In this document: in pieces, positions 42,103 to 50,974 of the stretch
Layout: the number at the start of each line of letters is the position of its first letter
Numbering within the stretch: the first letter of the stretch is position 1
Assembly (NCBI RefSeq): GCF_900215205.1
Contig: NZ_OBDY01000003.1
Coordinates: forward strand, 323,287 to 387,286
DNA from: Paractinoplanes atraurantiacus
GTDB taxonomy: Bacteria; Actinomycetota; Actinomycetes; Mycobacteriales; Micromonosporaceae
Direction of reading: 5' to 3'
DNA length: 64,000 nt
The notes under the pieces: model-generated
The model's database searches: none
The model's input: only the letters and a program-made list of their open reading frames with translations
Told to the model about the DNA's origin: nothing
Made by a program: the position numbers and the translations under genes

Positions 42103-45100
42103 CTATGAGGCGGCGAACTCGACCCAGTTCAGGTTGAACAAGTTCGTTGCGGGGCCGCCTGTTATGGATTTCGTGACGAAGTAGAGCTCCTGCTGCCCGG
42201 CCGCCCCCGAAAGCGGGAACGTCTGGCTCGACCAATACGCGTTACCCGCCGTGGCGTTCACCGGCAGCGTGGCCAGCAGAGCGCCCGTGGGGGAGCCGCT
42301 TCTGACCTCCACCGCGGCGCGCGGCTGGCCGGCTGTGGCCGCTGAACCGCCGGCCGTTCGGAGCGTGACCGCGGTGACGCCGGCCAGGTCGATCGGGCGG
42401 AACGCGATGTAGTCGTTGTTGTCCAGCGCCGTCACATGCTCGCTGCCCTCGGTGTCGTTTGTCGCGGCTATCGCCACCGCGCTCTTCACCTGGGCGTTCT
42501 CCGCCTGCTGGCGCCACGTCTGCACCGTCGCCTGTCCTGTTGCCGCGAGGCCGCCCGCGTCGGTGTACGACGCGCTCACCCCCAGGAACAGGTAGCCGCC
42601 CGCATGGTCGGCCCCGTCGGCGGGGCTCGGCAGTGACCCCGTACACCCGGTCGTCGAATTGATGCCGTGGCCGTGTTCGTCGTGGCCGATGACCAGGTTC
42701 ACCGAAACCTTGGAGCAGTCGACCGCGCCGTCCTCCGGGTCGGTGACCCGCACCTCGAACGGGATGGTGTCGCCCCAGTTGAAGAACGAACCGTTGCCCG
42801 GCGTCACCACCTCGACGATCGGCGCCGTGTTGCCCACCGTGATGGTTCGGGTGGCCACCGCCGTACGGCCTGTGCTGTCCGTGACCGTCAACCGGGCGTT
42901 GTAGGAGCCGTTCGCCTGATAGGTATAGGAAGGCGAAGAGCCAGTGGAATCGACGACACCGTCCCCGTTGAAATCCCAGGCCAGGGTGATCGTGTCTCCC
43001 GGGTCCGGGTCGGCGGTGCCGGCGCTCGAGAACTGCACCGTCAGCGGCGACTGCCCCGATACCGGCGTCGCCGTGATCCGGGCGACCGGTGACCGGCCGT
43101 CCTTCACATATCTGACCGTCGACAACTGCGCCTCCGGGTTGGCCCGGAAGAATCCGTTGCCGTACTCGAGCACGTACAACTGCCCGTCCGGCCCGAATTC
43201 GATGTCCATCGGATTCGCCCAGGTGAAGTTCGTCAGCATGGGCTCGATGGCCAGCAGTTTGTCCTTGCCGTCGGTGCGCAGGGCGAACAACTTGTTGCGC
43301 GTGAATTCGCCGAAGACCACGGTGTCGTCGTAGTACTCGGGGAACTTCATGTCGTTGCCGAGCCTGCGGTTGTACGAGTACTGCGGCCCGCCCATCGGCC
43401 CCACGCCGCCTGTTCCCAGCGCCGGCCAGTCGAAGTCGCACGCCACCGGCGGATCCTGCAGATACGCCGACGGGCACGGGGTGACCGCGTTGAAGGTGTA
43501 CGCGAGCGTCGGTTCCTTGACCGGTGGCAGGTTGCGCAGCCCCGTGTTGCGCGGCGATTCGTTCACCGGCGTCTGGCAATTGAAGGCCGTCCCCGACGTA
43601 CGCGTGACGAAGTCGAAGTCGATGTAGGGAAGTTCCGGCGAGTAGCAGTAGGGCCAGCCGTAGTTCCCCGCCTTGTCGGTGGCGATCCACCGTCCGGTGC
43701 CCTCCGGTCCGCGGGCCGCGTTCGGCACCCGGGAATCGGGGGAGTAGTCACCGACGTACACGTAACCGCTCTTGCTCACATCGAAGCGGAACGGATTGCG
43801 CACACCCATCAGGAAGATCTCCGGCCGGGTTTTCGCCTTGCCCAAGGGAAAGAGATTTCCGGACGGGATGGAGTACGACCCGTCGCCGCGCACTTTGATG
43901 CGCAAGACCTTGCCGCGCAGGTCGTTCGTGTTGGCCGCCGAGCGCTGCGCGTCGTAGGCCGGTCCCTGCGTGGGCGACTCGTTGATCGGCGTGAAGCCGT
44001 CGGAGCCGCCGGCGTTGGTGTCGTCGCCGGTGACCAGATAGAGCAGGCCCTTGCCGTCGAATTTCACCTCGCCGCCGACGTGGCAGCAGTTGCCCCGGTC
44101 GACCGGCACCCGCATGATCTGCTGCTCGGTGCTCAGATCGAGGTGCGGGCTCGGTGTGTCGATCAGTTTGACCCGGGAGAGCTGGTTGTATCCCTTGAAC
44201 TTGTCCCAGACCGCCGGGTCGGTGCTGGTCGCCGGCGCGTCACCTTCGTTGACGGCGGGCGTGGCCGGGTCGTCGACCGGCGTGTCGAGCTTCGGCGCGT
44301 AGTAGATGTAGACCCAGCGGTTCTTGGCGAAATCGGCGTCGACGGCGACCGATTGCAGGCCGTCCTCGTCGTGGACGTAGACCGGGATCTCGGCGATGAC
44401 CGGGCTCAGGCCGGACGCCGGGTCGTAGAGGCGCACCTCGCCGCCGCGGGTGTTGTGCAGCACCCGCCCGTCGGGCAGAACCGCGAGAGTCATCGGTTCG
44501 CCCGGCTCGTCGTTGAGGGTGACCTTCTCGTAGTTGGTCCGCACGGTGGCGCCGCAGTCGCCGGTCACCTGGCCCGACGCCCACTGGATGCCGCCGAGCA
44601 GATGCTTTCGGAAAGAATTGCTGGCGTACGTCTGTGCCGAGTGCCCGAGCCCCGTGTACCAGGACCGCCCACCCTGGAAGTCCTTGCACCAGGAGAGCGG
44701 CTTTTCGGTGCTCGCCAGCACGTGCGACACGCCGGTCACGTCCTTGTCGAACGTGTACCACTCCTCGCTGAAGCTCCCCGTACGCGGGATCGGGGCGGTC
44801 GACGGATGCACGCGGTCGGCCACGGTCACGGTCTTCTGACTCACCGGCGCCGCACTGGTGGCGGCCGCACCGAGCAGATCCTGATAGAAGGTCCAGCCCG
44901 GCTCGGTCTCGGCCGCGGAGTGCACGCCGACAAAACCTTTACCGCTTTGGATGTACGCCTCGAAAGCCGTCTTCTGGGCCGCGTCGAGCACCTCGCCGGT
45001 GGTGTTGAGGAAGACCACCGCCTCGTACTTCGCCAGCTTGCCGGCCGTGAAGACCGACGAGTCGGCGCTGACCGTCACGCTGAAGCGGTGTTGCCGCCCG

Positions 45101-45270
45101 AGGTCCTTGATCGTGCGGACGCCCTTGTCGATGGAGTCACGCCGTACGCCGGCCGTCTCGGTGAAAACGAGGACGTCGGGCTGCGGACTCGCCGGGTGGG
45201 CGTGGGCCACCGTGGCCGGGCTGATCGTGATGACCGCGGCCGAGACGGCGGCCAGCCATCGGCGGTTCAT
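42103..45270 (-). CDS. Secreted ThuA / PQQ-type sugar dehydrogenase-like / PKD / CBM multidomain protein
   Basis: This 1055-residue protein has signal peptide MNRRWLAAVSAAVITISPATVAHAH. Domains in order: ThuA-like glutamine-amidotransferase fold (about 30-235; VLVFTETAGVRRDSIDKG, GKGFVGVHSAAE, RSWYTGLGHS); soluble quinoprotein glucose dehydrogenase-like propeller (about 250-720; PVDRGNCCHVGGEVKFDGKGLLYLVTGDDTN, LMGVRNPFRFDVSKSGYVYVGDYSPDS); PKD (about 735-815; LAWDFNGDGVVDSTGSSPSYTYQANGSYNARLTV); an Ig-like linker; and a C-terminal CBM6-type domain (about 925-1055). It likely binds and oxidises or processes extracellular sugar. The start region overlaps the stop of the sugar isomerase-like gene (ATGA), so both are co-expressed. 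Confidence 0.92.
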   Translation of the reverse strand: MNRRWLAAVSAAVITISPATVAHAHPASPQPDVLVFTETAGVRRDSIDKGVRTIKDLGRQHRFSVTVSADSSVFTAGKLAKYEAVVFLNTTGEVLDAAQKTAFEAYIQSGKGFVGVHSAAETEPGWTFYQDLLGAAATSAAPVSQKTVTVADRVHPSTAPIPRTGSFSEEWYTFDKDVTGVSHVLASTEKPLSWCKDFQGGRSWYTGLGHSAQTYASNSFRKHLLGGIQWASGQVTGDCGATVRTNYEKVTLNDEPGEPMTLAVLPDGRVLHNTRGGEVRLYDPASGLSPVIAEIPVYVHDEDGLQSVAVDADFAKNRWVYIYYAPKLDTPVDDPATPAVNEGDAPATSTDPAVWDKFKGYNQLSRVKLIDTPSPHLDLSTEQQIMRVPVDRGNCCHVGGEVKFDGKGLLYLVTGDDTNAGGSDGFTPINESPTQGPAYDAQRSAANTNDLRGKVLRIKVRGDGSYSIPSGNLFPLGKAKTRPEIFLMGVRNPFRFDVSKSGYVYVGDYSPDSRVPNAARGPEGTGRWIATDKAGNYGWPYCYSPELPYIDFDFVTRTSGTAFNCQTPVNESPRNTGLRNLPPVKEPTLAYTFNAVTPCPSAYLQDPPVACDFDWPALGTGGVGPMGGPQYSYNRRLGNDMKFPEYYDDTVVFGEFTRNKLFALRTDGKDKLLAIEPMLTNFTWANPMDIEFGPDGQLYVLEYGNGFFRANPEAQLSTVRYVKDGRSPVARITATPVSGQSPLTVQFSSAGTADPDPGDTITLAWDFNGDGVVDSTGSSPSYTYQANGSYNARLTVTDSTGRTAVATRTITVGNTAPIVEVVTPGNGSFFNWGDTIPFEVRVTDPEDGAVDCSKVSVNLVIGHDEHGHGINSTTGCTGSLPSPADGADHAGGYLFLGVSASYTDAGGLAATGQATVQTWRQQAENAQVKSAVAIAATNDTEGSEHVTALDNNDYIAFRPIDLAGVTAVTLRTAGGSAATAGQPRAAVEVRSGSPTGALLATLPVNATAGNAYWSSQTFPLSGAAGQQELYFVTKSITGGPATNLFNLNWVEFAAS

Positions 45271-46352
45271 CGGCGGTAGATGGTCAGCTCGGACAGGTTG
45301 CGGTAGCTCACCTCGGCGAAGTTCAGCGACTGGCCCGGGTTCGCCGTGCCGCCGGGAGCGGTGTCCTGCTCCCAGCTGGCGTGGTGGTAGTCCTGCTTGC
45401 CGATCTCCTCGAAGAACTGCTGGAAGTTGATGTCGCCGTCGCCCAGCGGCGTCATCACATATCCGTTGGCCTGGGTGGGCTGCTTGTCGCCGTCCTTGGC
45501 GTGGAACAGCGGGAACCGGTCGGTGCGCGGCACCACGGTGAGGATCGGGTCGAAGAGGTCGCTCTTACTGCGACCCCAGGCGTCGGTGTACGTGTGGTGC
45601 TTGAACCGGGCCACGTACGCCCAGTAGATGTCCATCTCGAAGAAGACGTACCGCGGGTCGGCCTTCGTGAAGAAGTACTCGAGCTTGCGGGTGCCGGTCG
45701 AGCGGGTGGGCTTGCCGTTGGCGTCGAGCGGCCCGGCGTCGAGCAGGAAGCCGTACGCGGCGTCGTGGTTGTGGGTGTAGAGCTTGAGGCCGCGTTTGCG
45801 GGCGGCCCGGCCGAGCTCGTTCCACAGGTCGGCGGCGGCGTCCCAGTCGGCGCGATAGGCGCTGCCGGTCGGGTCGGAGCCGGTGCCGATGTGTTTCATG
45901 CCCAGCGTCTGCGCGATGTCGAGCTGCTGCTCGAAGGTGGCCGCGTTGATCTGGGTGTGCGTACCGCTGGCGACCAGGCCGTTGTCGTCCAGGATCTTCC
46001 GGATCTCGGCCGGGGTGATCTGCCGGCCCAGGATCGAGGTGTGCTGGTTGTAACCGGCGAACTCGATCTCCTTGTATCCGATCTCGGCGAGCCGGGCCAG
46101 GACCCGCTCGAAGCCGTACGGGATGCCGGAGTCGTCGGGCGCCGCGGAGATGCGGTCGCGGACGCTGTACAGGATGATGCCGCGGTTGCGGGCCGGGACG
46201 AGTGGTTCGGCGCGCAGCTTGCCGTGGCTGATGGCGGGGCTGCCGGTGGCCAGGACCGGGAATCCGGCCGCGCCGAGCGCGGCGGCGGCGCCGGCCGAGG
46301 CGGTGAGGAGACGGCGGCGGGTGAGGGCCTTCGGGGTTTGCGGCTCGGTCAT
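45267..46352 (-). CDS. Tat-exported sugar phosphate isomerase/epimerase-like (AP endonuclease 2 family) protein
   Basis: This 361-residue protein has a twin-arginine signal (TRRRLLTASAGAAAALGAAGFPVLA), then a xylose-isomerase-like TIM barrel: YSVRDRISA, RLAEIGYKEIEFAGYNQHTS, ASGTHTQIN, LKLYTHNHDAAYGFL, YVFFEMDIYWAYVARF, FPLFHAKDGD. His, Glu and Asp residues at strand ends can form the metal site. It is the first gene of a two-gene operon with the ThuA/PQQ protein, a pairing seen in sugar-catabolic clusters. The upstream 296 bp hold an AT-rich dyad at 46504-46529. Confidence 0.9.
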   Translation of the reverse strand: MTEPQTPKALTRRRLLTASAGAAAALGAAGFPVLATGSPAISHGKLRAEPLVPARNRGIILYSVRDRISAAPDDSGIPYGFERVLARLAEIGYKEIEFAGYNQHTSILGRQITPAEIRKILDDNGLVASGTHTQINAATFEQQLDIAQTLGMKHIGTGSDPTGSAYRADWDAAADLWNELGRAARKRGLKLYTHNHDAAYGFLLDAGPLDANGKPTRSTGTRKLEYFFTKADPRYVFFEMDIYWAYVARFKHHTYTDAWGRSKSDLFDPILTVVPRTDRFPLFHAKDGDKQPTQANGYVMTPLGDGDINFQQFFEEIGKQDYHHASWEQDTAPGGTANPGQSLNFAEVSYRNLSELTIYRR

Positions 46353-46503
46353 GACTTCTCCACGTGGGCACGACAGGACGAATGTCAGGTGCGGAAGGAA
46401 GAGGAGAGCCGACGTTGCCGAGGCGCCGGCGCGGCGTATGTGTGAGGTTCGTTACGCCTTGATGACAGACGGTATCCCGCGCCTCGTACGAAAGATAGTC
46501 CAA

Positions 46504-46529
46504 CTTAGAACTAACTTTTGTTTCCTAAG
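46504..46529. promoter_or_regulatory. AT-rich imperfect dyad upstream of the sugar isomerase-like gene
   Basis: CTTAG (46504-46508) and CTAAG (46525-46529) are inverted around CTAACTTTTGTTTC, in one of the most AT-rich stretches of the window. The TTTCCTAA motif resembles operators bound by ROK-family repressors of sugar genes, from general knowledge. It lies about 150 bp upstream of the isomerase gene and 120 bp upstream of the sigma gene on the other strand, so it could serve either. Confidence 0.45.
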
Positions 46530-46648
46530 ACAAAAGCCGGACGTAGTACGGCGGGTCAGGCATGTCGTGCACTCCGCCCGCCGCGTGCGGGAAGAAAGTT
46601 CGGCCGCTGTGACAACCGGCAAGCCCATTGATGTGTCCTTGGTTCGTG

Positions 46649-47158
46649 ATGAGATGGGCGGCGCCGGATCAGTTCGCCGAATTCGTGCGCGACAGGCATG
46701 CCGCGCTGCTGCAATACGCGTACCTGCTGTCCGGGGACCGGCATCTCGCCGAGGACCTGGTGCAGGACGCGCTGGAGCGCGCCGGCATCGCCTGGCGGCG
46801 GATCGAGCGACGTGACGACCCTGAGGGCTACCTGCGCCGGATCATCACCAACCGCTACCTGAACCGGGTCCGCGCCCTGCGGCGGGAACGCCTGGTGAGC
46901 GCGGCCCCGGAGACCGGTGTCGCCGACGCGGAACGGTCCGACGACTCCGTGATCCGGCTGCTGGGCTGCCTGCCTCGCCAGCAGCGCGCGGTCATGGTGA
47001 TGCGCTACTACCTGGACCTGTCCGAAGCCCAGATCGCCGAGACCCTCGGTTGCTCGGCCGGCACCGTCAAGAGCACCGCCTCGCGGGCGCTCACCCGGCT
47101 GCGCCGCGAGCTCGCCTCCGACTCTTATCTGCTACCGGTAGAAAAAGGTGCCCGATGA
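46649..47158 (+). CDS. SigE-family RNA polymerase sigma factor
   Basis: This is a protein of about 169 residues. Region 2 is FAEFVRDRHAALLQYAYLLSGDRHLAEDLVQDALERAGIAWRRI and GYLRRIITNRYLNRVR; region 4 is LPRQQRAVMVMRYYLDLSEAQIAETLGCSAGTVKSTASRALTRLRREL. The compact size and RRIITNRYLNRVR element fit the actinobacterial SigE/SigK-like group. ATG 46649 gives the usual N-terminus; ATG 46631 is an alternative. The stop overlaps the next start (ATGA). Confidence 0.93.
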   Translation: MRWAAPDQFAEFVRDRHAALLQYAYLLSGDRHLAEDLVQDALERAGIAWRRIERRDDPEGYLRRIITNRYLNRVRALRRERLVSAAPETGVADAERSDDSVIRLLGCLPRQQRAVMVMRYYLDLSEAQIAETLGCSAGTVKSTASRALTRLRRELASDSYLLPVEKGAR

Positions 47159-48207
47159 GGATCGCCCCGAAGACCATCGAATCCGACCTGCGCGAGGCCC
47201 TGCACACCAGCCCGCCGGTCGACGCCTGGCCCGACCCGGTCACCCGGGTGACGGCCGGGGTCACCCGTCGCCGTCGCCAGCGGTTCCTGGCCGCCACGGC
47301 CTCGGCGGCGCTGGTGGCCGGTGTGGCCGTCGCCGGGACCGGGCTCATCACGCATCGGCCGGCACCGACCACCGCGGTCGCCGGCGCCGAGCCGGCGGCC
47401 GCGCCTCAGGTTCTCCGCCGCTCCCCGCGGGAGGACCGCCAGGCGTGCCGGCTCGACGACGTCGACTCAGCACAGTGGATCGTGCGGTCGGCCCTCTGGG
47501 GTCTTTCCACCGGGCTCGCGGTGCGCCCGCACAACAGCGAGCGCTGCACCCTTTCCGGCGTGCCTCAGCTTTCCGGTGTCAACGCCGCCACCGGCGCGCT
47601 CGAGCCGGTCGCGGCGGCCGGTGCCGGCCCCCTCGACTCGAGCGTCGCCCGTCAGTTCCCGGCCACCATCGACCCGGGCGAGGCGGCCCGGGTCGAGATC
47701 CGCGGCGTCAAGTGCGCCGCCGGCCAGACGCCCCGTTCCTACCGCGACCTGGTGCTCACCGCCGGCGCCGAGAAGATCTCGCTGCCCGCTTCGCGCCGCC
47801 TCGACGGCGTCTGCGGCGCCGATGTCAGCCAGTGGTTCGTCGAGCCGCCCATGCTCTACGCCGCCTTGAACGCCACTCTTCGGGCTCCCGCGGTCCTGCG
47901 CCGTGGTGAGGAGTTCACGTACACCGTCCGCGTCGACAACGTCTACGCGAGGGACTATTCGCTGTCCCCGTGCCCGGTCTACGTCCTGGGGATCGAGGCC
48001 ACCGAGATCGGGTCGTGGCAGCGCGTCGACTGCACCGCGAGCGGCATCGACGGGCACGACAGCGTCACGTTCACGCTGCAGGGCCGGATCCCGCCGGACA
48101 TCGAGCCGGGGCCGCACAAGCTCAGCTGGATGGCCGTGACGGGCGCCGGCGAGGCCGTCGTCGCCGATATGGGGACCAGCGGCACGGCAGTCATCGTCAC
48201 GCGTTGA
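47155..48207 (+). CDS. Membrane protein with exported domain, sigma-factor partner candidate
   Basis: This 350-residue protein has a cytosolic N-terminus of about 48 residues (IESDLREALHTSPPVDAWPDPVTRVTAGVTRRRRQ), one membrane helix (FLAATASAALVAGVAVAGTGLI) and a large exported part with six or more cysteines and Ig-like strands (RRGEEFTYTVRVDNVYARDYSLSPCPVYVLGIEATEIGSWQRVDC). The coupling to the sigma gene by ATGA suggests an anti-sigma or sensor role. No ZAS motif is visible. Confidence 0.85.
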   Translation: MRIAPKTIESDLREALHTSPPVDAWPDPVTRVTAGVTRRRRQRFLAATASAALVAGVAVAGTGLITHRPAPTTAVAGAEPAAAPQVLRRSPREDRQACRLDDVDSAQWIVRSALWGLSTGLAVRPHNSERCTLSGVPQLSGVNAATGALEPVAAAGAGPLDSSVARQFPATIDPGEAARVEIRGVKCAAGQTPRSYRDLVLTAGAEKISLPASRRLDGVCGADVSQWFVEPPMLYAALNATLRAPAVLRRGEEFTYTVRVDNVYARDYSLSPCPVYVLGIEATEIGSWQRVDCTASGIDGHDSVTFTLQGRIPPDIEPGPHKLSWMAVTGAGEAVVADMGTSGTAVIVTR

Positions 48208-48394
48208 ACGCCATTCGGGAAAGTGACGACAGTCACAAGATCGAACTCACGGTGACGACGACTGCCGAAGTGCAGCGACAACGCGCCGAGAAGGAAGTCA
48301 AACATTACTGAGCGTCAATGTCTTAAGGCTACTTCAATCATTCCTTGAACGAACGGGGCATCGGGCGAGATAACTATGTTGATAACCTCCGCTC

Positions 48395-48411
48395 ACCTAG
48401 GTCGTCTAGGT
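48395..48411. promoter_or_regulatory. 6-bp inverted repeat upstream of secreted-protein gene
   Basis: ACCTAG (48395-48400) and CTAGGT (48406-48411) are perfect inverted repeats around GTCGT. They sit 21 bp upstream of the likely TTG start at 48433 and just before its GGAGGGG ribosome binding site, so they could be an operator or an mRNA hairpin. A second 5-bp dyad (GTGAC/GTCAC, 48223-48236) lies 160 bp upstream. Confidence 0.4.
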
Positions 48412-48432
48412 ACTCACGGAGGGGCAGAAATC

Positions 48433-49509
48433 TTGCAAGAAGAAAGTAAAAGGCGCCTTAGTGGCGCCCGAAAGCTGGACCTGGCCGCAGTTGCATTCGT
48501 GACTCTGGCCGGAATTCTGCTGGTGCCTGGAACGGCGAACGCAAGCAGCAAGGCCACGCCGGCAATGGGCGTCGTGGATACGGCCGCCCTGCAAAAGGCG
48601 ACCCGTCGGGCGACGACGGTCAATGCCAAGTCCGAGGCCAAGCTTCAGGGCAAAATCAGCGGTCACCTCGACAAGATGGCGCGAACCGGCAAGCTTGCCG
48701 ACACTGCTGAGGTCCAGGTCGCGACAGTCGCCGCCCCGAACGGCGTGGACGGCAAGGTCCAGCTCGTCTGGGACGCGGGCAAGGACCCGGCGAAGGTCTA
48801 CACGGCGACCGTGAACGGGGAGATCGCCGGCTTCGGCAGCATCTTCAACGAGACGGAGACGGCGACCACGGCCGCCGCCGCGCCGGTCGGCAGCGGATAC
48901 GACGCCGCTTCGAACAAGTCGAAGATGTACAAGTACAGCAACGGCTGCGTCGAGCAGTGGTTCGAGCCCTCGGCGGCCAGCATTCCGGACCACTACCTCT
49001 GGACCTGCTGGGAGAAGTGGGCCGAGTCCGGCACCGATCACTGGATCTACAACCGGTGGGGCCGGTTCAGCCGGGCCAACACCAGTGCCACCCCGCAGAC
49101 GCGTGAGTTCACCATCCGGTCCCGGCCGTGGAACTACACGACCAACACCGCCATCAAGTCGCTGAACAGCGCCACTCCGACCGCGACGGCGACGTCCTGC
49201 ACGGCGACGGCCACGGTGGAGATCGGCTACGAGCGGTCCGGCGTCTCCGGAAAGCTCAGCGTCCCGCTGCACCGTTGCAACGCCACGAACCCGGTCGGTA
49301 CGTGGGGACGCAAGGAGATCGGCGTCCAGTTCCTGGGCAGCACCACCGACGTGGTGCGGTACCTGGACATGGCCGGCGACTACACCGCGGCCAACAAGAC
49401 GGTCGTGCCGACCTGGGCCGACTACTCCTGGATGACGGTGGCCGAGGACACGACTGAGCTGCCGGTCCTCTTCGAAGAGGACTACATCCGCAAGGACAGT
49501 GGCTGGTAG
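48433..49509 (+). CDS. Secreted four-cysteine protein of unknown function
   Basis: This protein has 358 residues from TTG 48433, which lies 8 nt after GGAGGGG; a longer start at 48376 has no such site. The signal peptide ends near GTANAS. A helical, Lys/Ala-rich segment (KATRRATTVNAKSEAKLQGKISGHLDKMARTGKL) is followed by a tryptophan-rich domain with NGCVEQWFE, YLWTCWEKWAESGTDHWIYNRWGRFS, TSCTATATVEIGYE and PLHRCNATN; the four cysteines could form two disulfides. I do not recognise the family. It is followed after 2 bp by a membrane-anchored hydrolase-like gene, so the two form a unit. Confidence 0.78.
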   Translation: MQEESKRRLSGARKLDLAAVAFVTLAGILLVPGTANASSKATPAMGVVDTAALQKATRRATTVNAKSEAKLQGKISGHLDKMARTGKLADTAEVQVATVAAPNGVDGKVQLVWDAGKDPAKVYTATVNGEIAGFGSIFNETETATTAAAAPVGSGYDAASNKSKMYKYSNGCVEQWFEPSAASIPDHYLWTCWEKWAESGTDHWIYNRWGRFSRANTSATPQTREFTIRSRPWNYTTNTAIKSLNSATPTATATSCTATATVEIGYERSGVSGKLSVPLHRCNATNPVGTWGRKEIGVQFLGSTTDVVRYLDMAGDYTAANKTVVPTWADYSWMTVAEDTTELPVLFEEDYIRKDSGW

Positions 49510-49511
49510 TA

Positions 49512-50819
49512 GTGAGCGCGAGGACTAATCCTCGCGGCCAGGGCAGCCGGTTCGCACTGAGCCGGCTGCCCGTCGCCGCGATCATCATCATGGTCATGGC
49601 CGCCGGAGTCGCCATCGCGTCGATCTGGGGCTCCGGCTCCTCCGACGAGCCGAAGGCGGCGAGTGCGACGACAGCAAGCCCGGATCCCTGCGAGGACGCA
49701 CGCGAGAATTGTGCGTCGCTGCGGGTGGGCGGGCGCGAATGGCGTTACAGCCTGATGCGGGCCGAAAGCCCTACGAAGAACACCGCGATCCTCGATTTGG
49801 GCGGGCCGGGGACAACGCCCCTTTCCGGCCGCATGCGCCTTTCGGACTATCGGAGCCTGACCGAGCTCAAAAAATACAATCTTCTGGTCATCGAGGAGCC
49901 CTGGGTCACGGCCAAGGTGAGTGAGCCTTGCCAGACGGCCGCGACTGTCTATTACAACGACGTCCGGTCCGGCGGCAAGAAGCTCGCCGAAAGCGCGCGA
50001 TCCCTGAACGGCGCTTGTCAGCTCGGCCAGGGCAAATGGGGATTCGACGCCGACGACTACTCCGAGGTGGTCACGTCGATCGCCGGTAAGGAAGCCATCG
50101 AGCCGAACGGGTTCGTCGGATTCTCCTTCGGCATAGCCCGGTACAACTATCTCGCCTCCACCCCGGCCGGCGAGAAGCTCTCGTGGGCGGTGCTGGCCCG
50201 CCCGTTCCCGGTCGGTACGGACGCGACGTCGTTCGTCCGGCAGCGAGCCTCGCTGATCGAGAAGCGGTTCGGCAAGCCGCCGGCCGCGCTCCAGCCGGCC
50301 TCCGTGTCATCGCGCTCGCTGCCGGTGACGTCTTTCGACGAACTGTCGGCGATAGTCGGCTTGGAGTACGCGCCCGACGGTGATCAGGACGCGGTGGCCC
50401 GGGCGGTCACGAAAGCCAAGGACCGCGAGGTCATCGGTCAGTACTCCGACAACCTGTGGCACCGGTACGGCACCGACTCGATCTCCCCGGCGTACCTCGC
50501 CCAACTGGACGAGCTCTGCGCGGCCACCACCGCGAGCGACAAACTGCCGGCCGCCCTCGAAGGTCACCCGTACGCCCGGGTCCTCGCCGGAACCATGCTT
50601 CCGTGCGCCGGTGAGCCCTCGGCGCCGCTCGACCTGAAGCCGGTTCCCACCTGCGTCGTCGCGTCGAAGGGCGACCCGGTGGTGGCCGGAGACGCCTCGG
50701 TGGCGCTGATCCGCCGTACGGTCAAGGACGCCTCGGTCGTCGAATCGCCCAAACCCTCGCACCAGTCACAGGACGGGCTCTCGTCATGCTTGACGAAGGT
50801 GGTGAGCTCGGCCGCGTAG
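49512..50819 (+). CDS. Membrane-anchored alpha/beta-hydrolase-like protein
   Basis: This 435-residue protein (GTG start 49512) has an N-terminal membrane helix (LPVAAIIIMVMAAGVAIASIW) and an alpha/beta-hydrolase layout: AILDLGGPG (oxyanion strand), YNLLVIEEPW, and NGFVGFSFGIARYNYLAS with a GFSFG nucleophile elbow. A late Asp/His region follows (VASKGDPVVAGDASVAL, PKPSHQSQDGLSSCL). It resembles exported TAP-type peptidases in order but is divergent. The nucleophile Ser and late Asp/His give a plausible triad. Lower GC stretches in this gene and the previous one hint at separate ancestry. Confidence 0.75.
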   Translation: MSARTNPRGQGSRFALSRLPVAAIIIMVMAAGVAIASIWGSGSSDEPKAASATTASPDPCEDARENCASLRVGGREWRYSLMRAESPTKNTAILDLGGPGTTPLSGRMRLSDYRSLTELKKYNLLVIEEPWVTAKVSEPCQTAATVYYNDVRSGGKKLAESARSLNGACQLGQGKWGFDADDYSEVVTSIAGKEAIEPNGFVGFSFGIARYNYLASTPAGEKLSWAVLARPFPVGTDATSFVRQRASLIEKRFGKPPAALQPASVSSRSLPVTSFDELSAIVGLEYAPDGDQDAVARAVTKAKDREVIGQYSDNLWHRYGTDSISPAYLAQLDELCAATTASDKLPAALEGHPYARVLAGTMLPCAGEPSAPLDLKPVPTCVVASKGDPVVAGDASVALIRRTVKDASVVESPKPSHQSQDGLSSCLTKVVSSAA

Positions 50820-50974
50820 CCGATCGGCCGTTCGCCGGGGGAGGCCATCGCTGGTCTCCTCCGGCGCGCGGCCTGTTCCGTGCGGTCCTCGTTCACCCGC
50901 CGTTCGCTCGCCGTTCACCGATCCACCCCGTGCTTGCTGCTTCACCGTCGCCCAGCTACCCAATACATTGATGA

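Larger units (their letters stand above)
40824..42184 (+). pseudogene. Small gene interrupted by an IS element and by an in-frame TAG
   Basis: The 5' part (40824-40940) encodes MDEDELEEIEELCAAASPGPWFVRMLDDDHAMGLVAVST. Removing the IS with one ACT duplicate (40941-41857) resumes in frame at 41858: VPDTGRGERWPEFDHNEIVAATLIQ, then TAG at 41933-41935, then PRYVDSADGRWDENAAFIAMARDAIPRLVEEVRTLRRELG. The open frame then runs to 42184, into the tail of the converging gene. The rebuilt protein resembles a small family ending in FIAxARxxxPRLVEEVRxLRREL, often found near immunity-like proteins. The function is unknown. The gene is dead through at least one insertion and one nonsense change. Confidence 0.8.
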
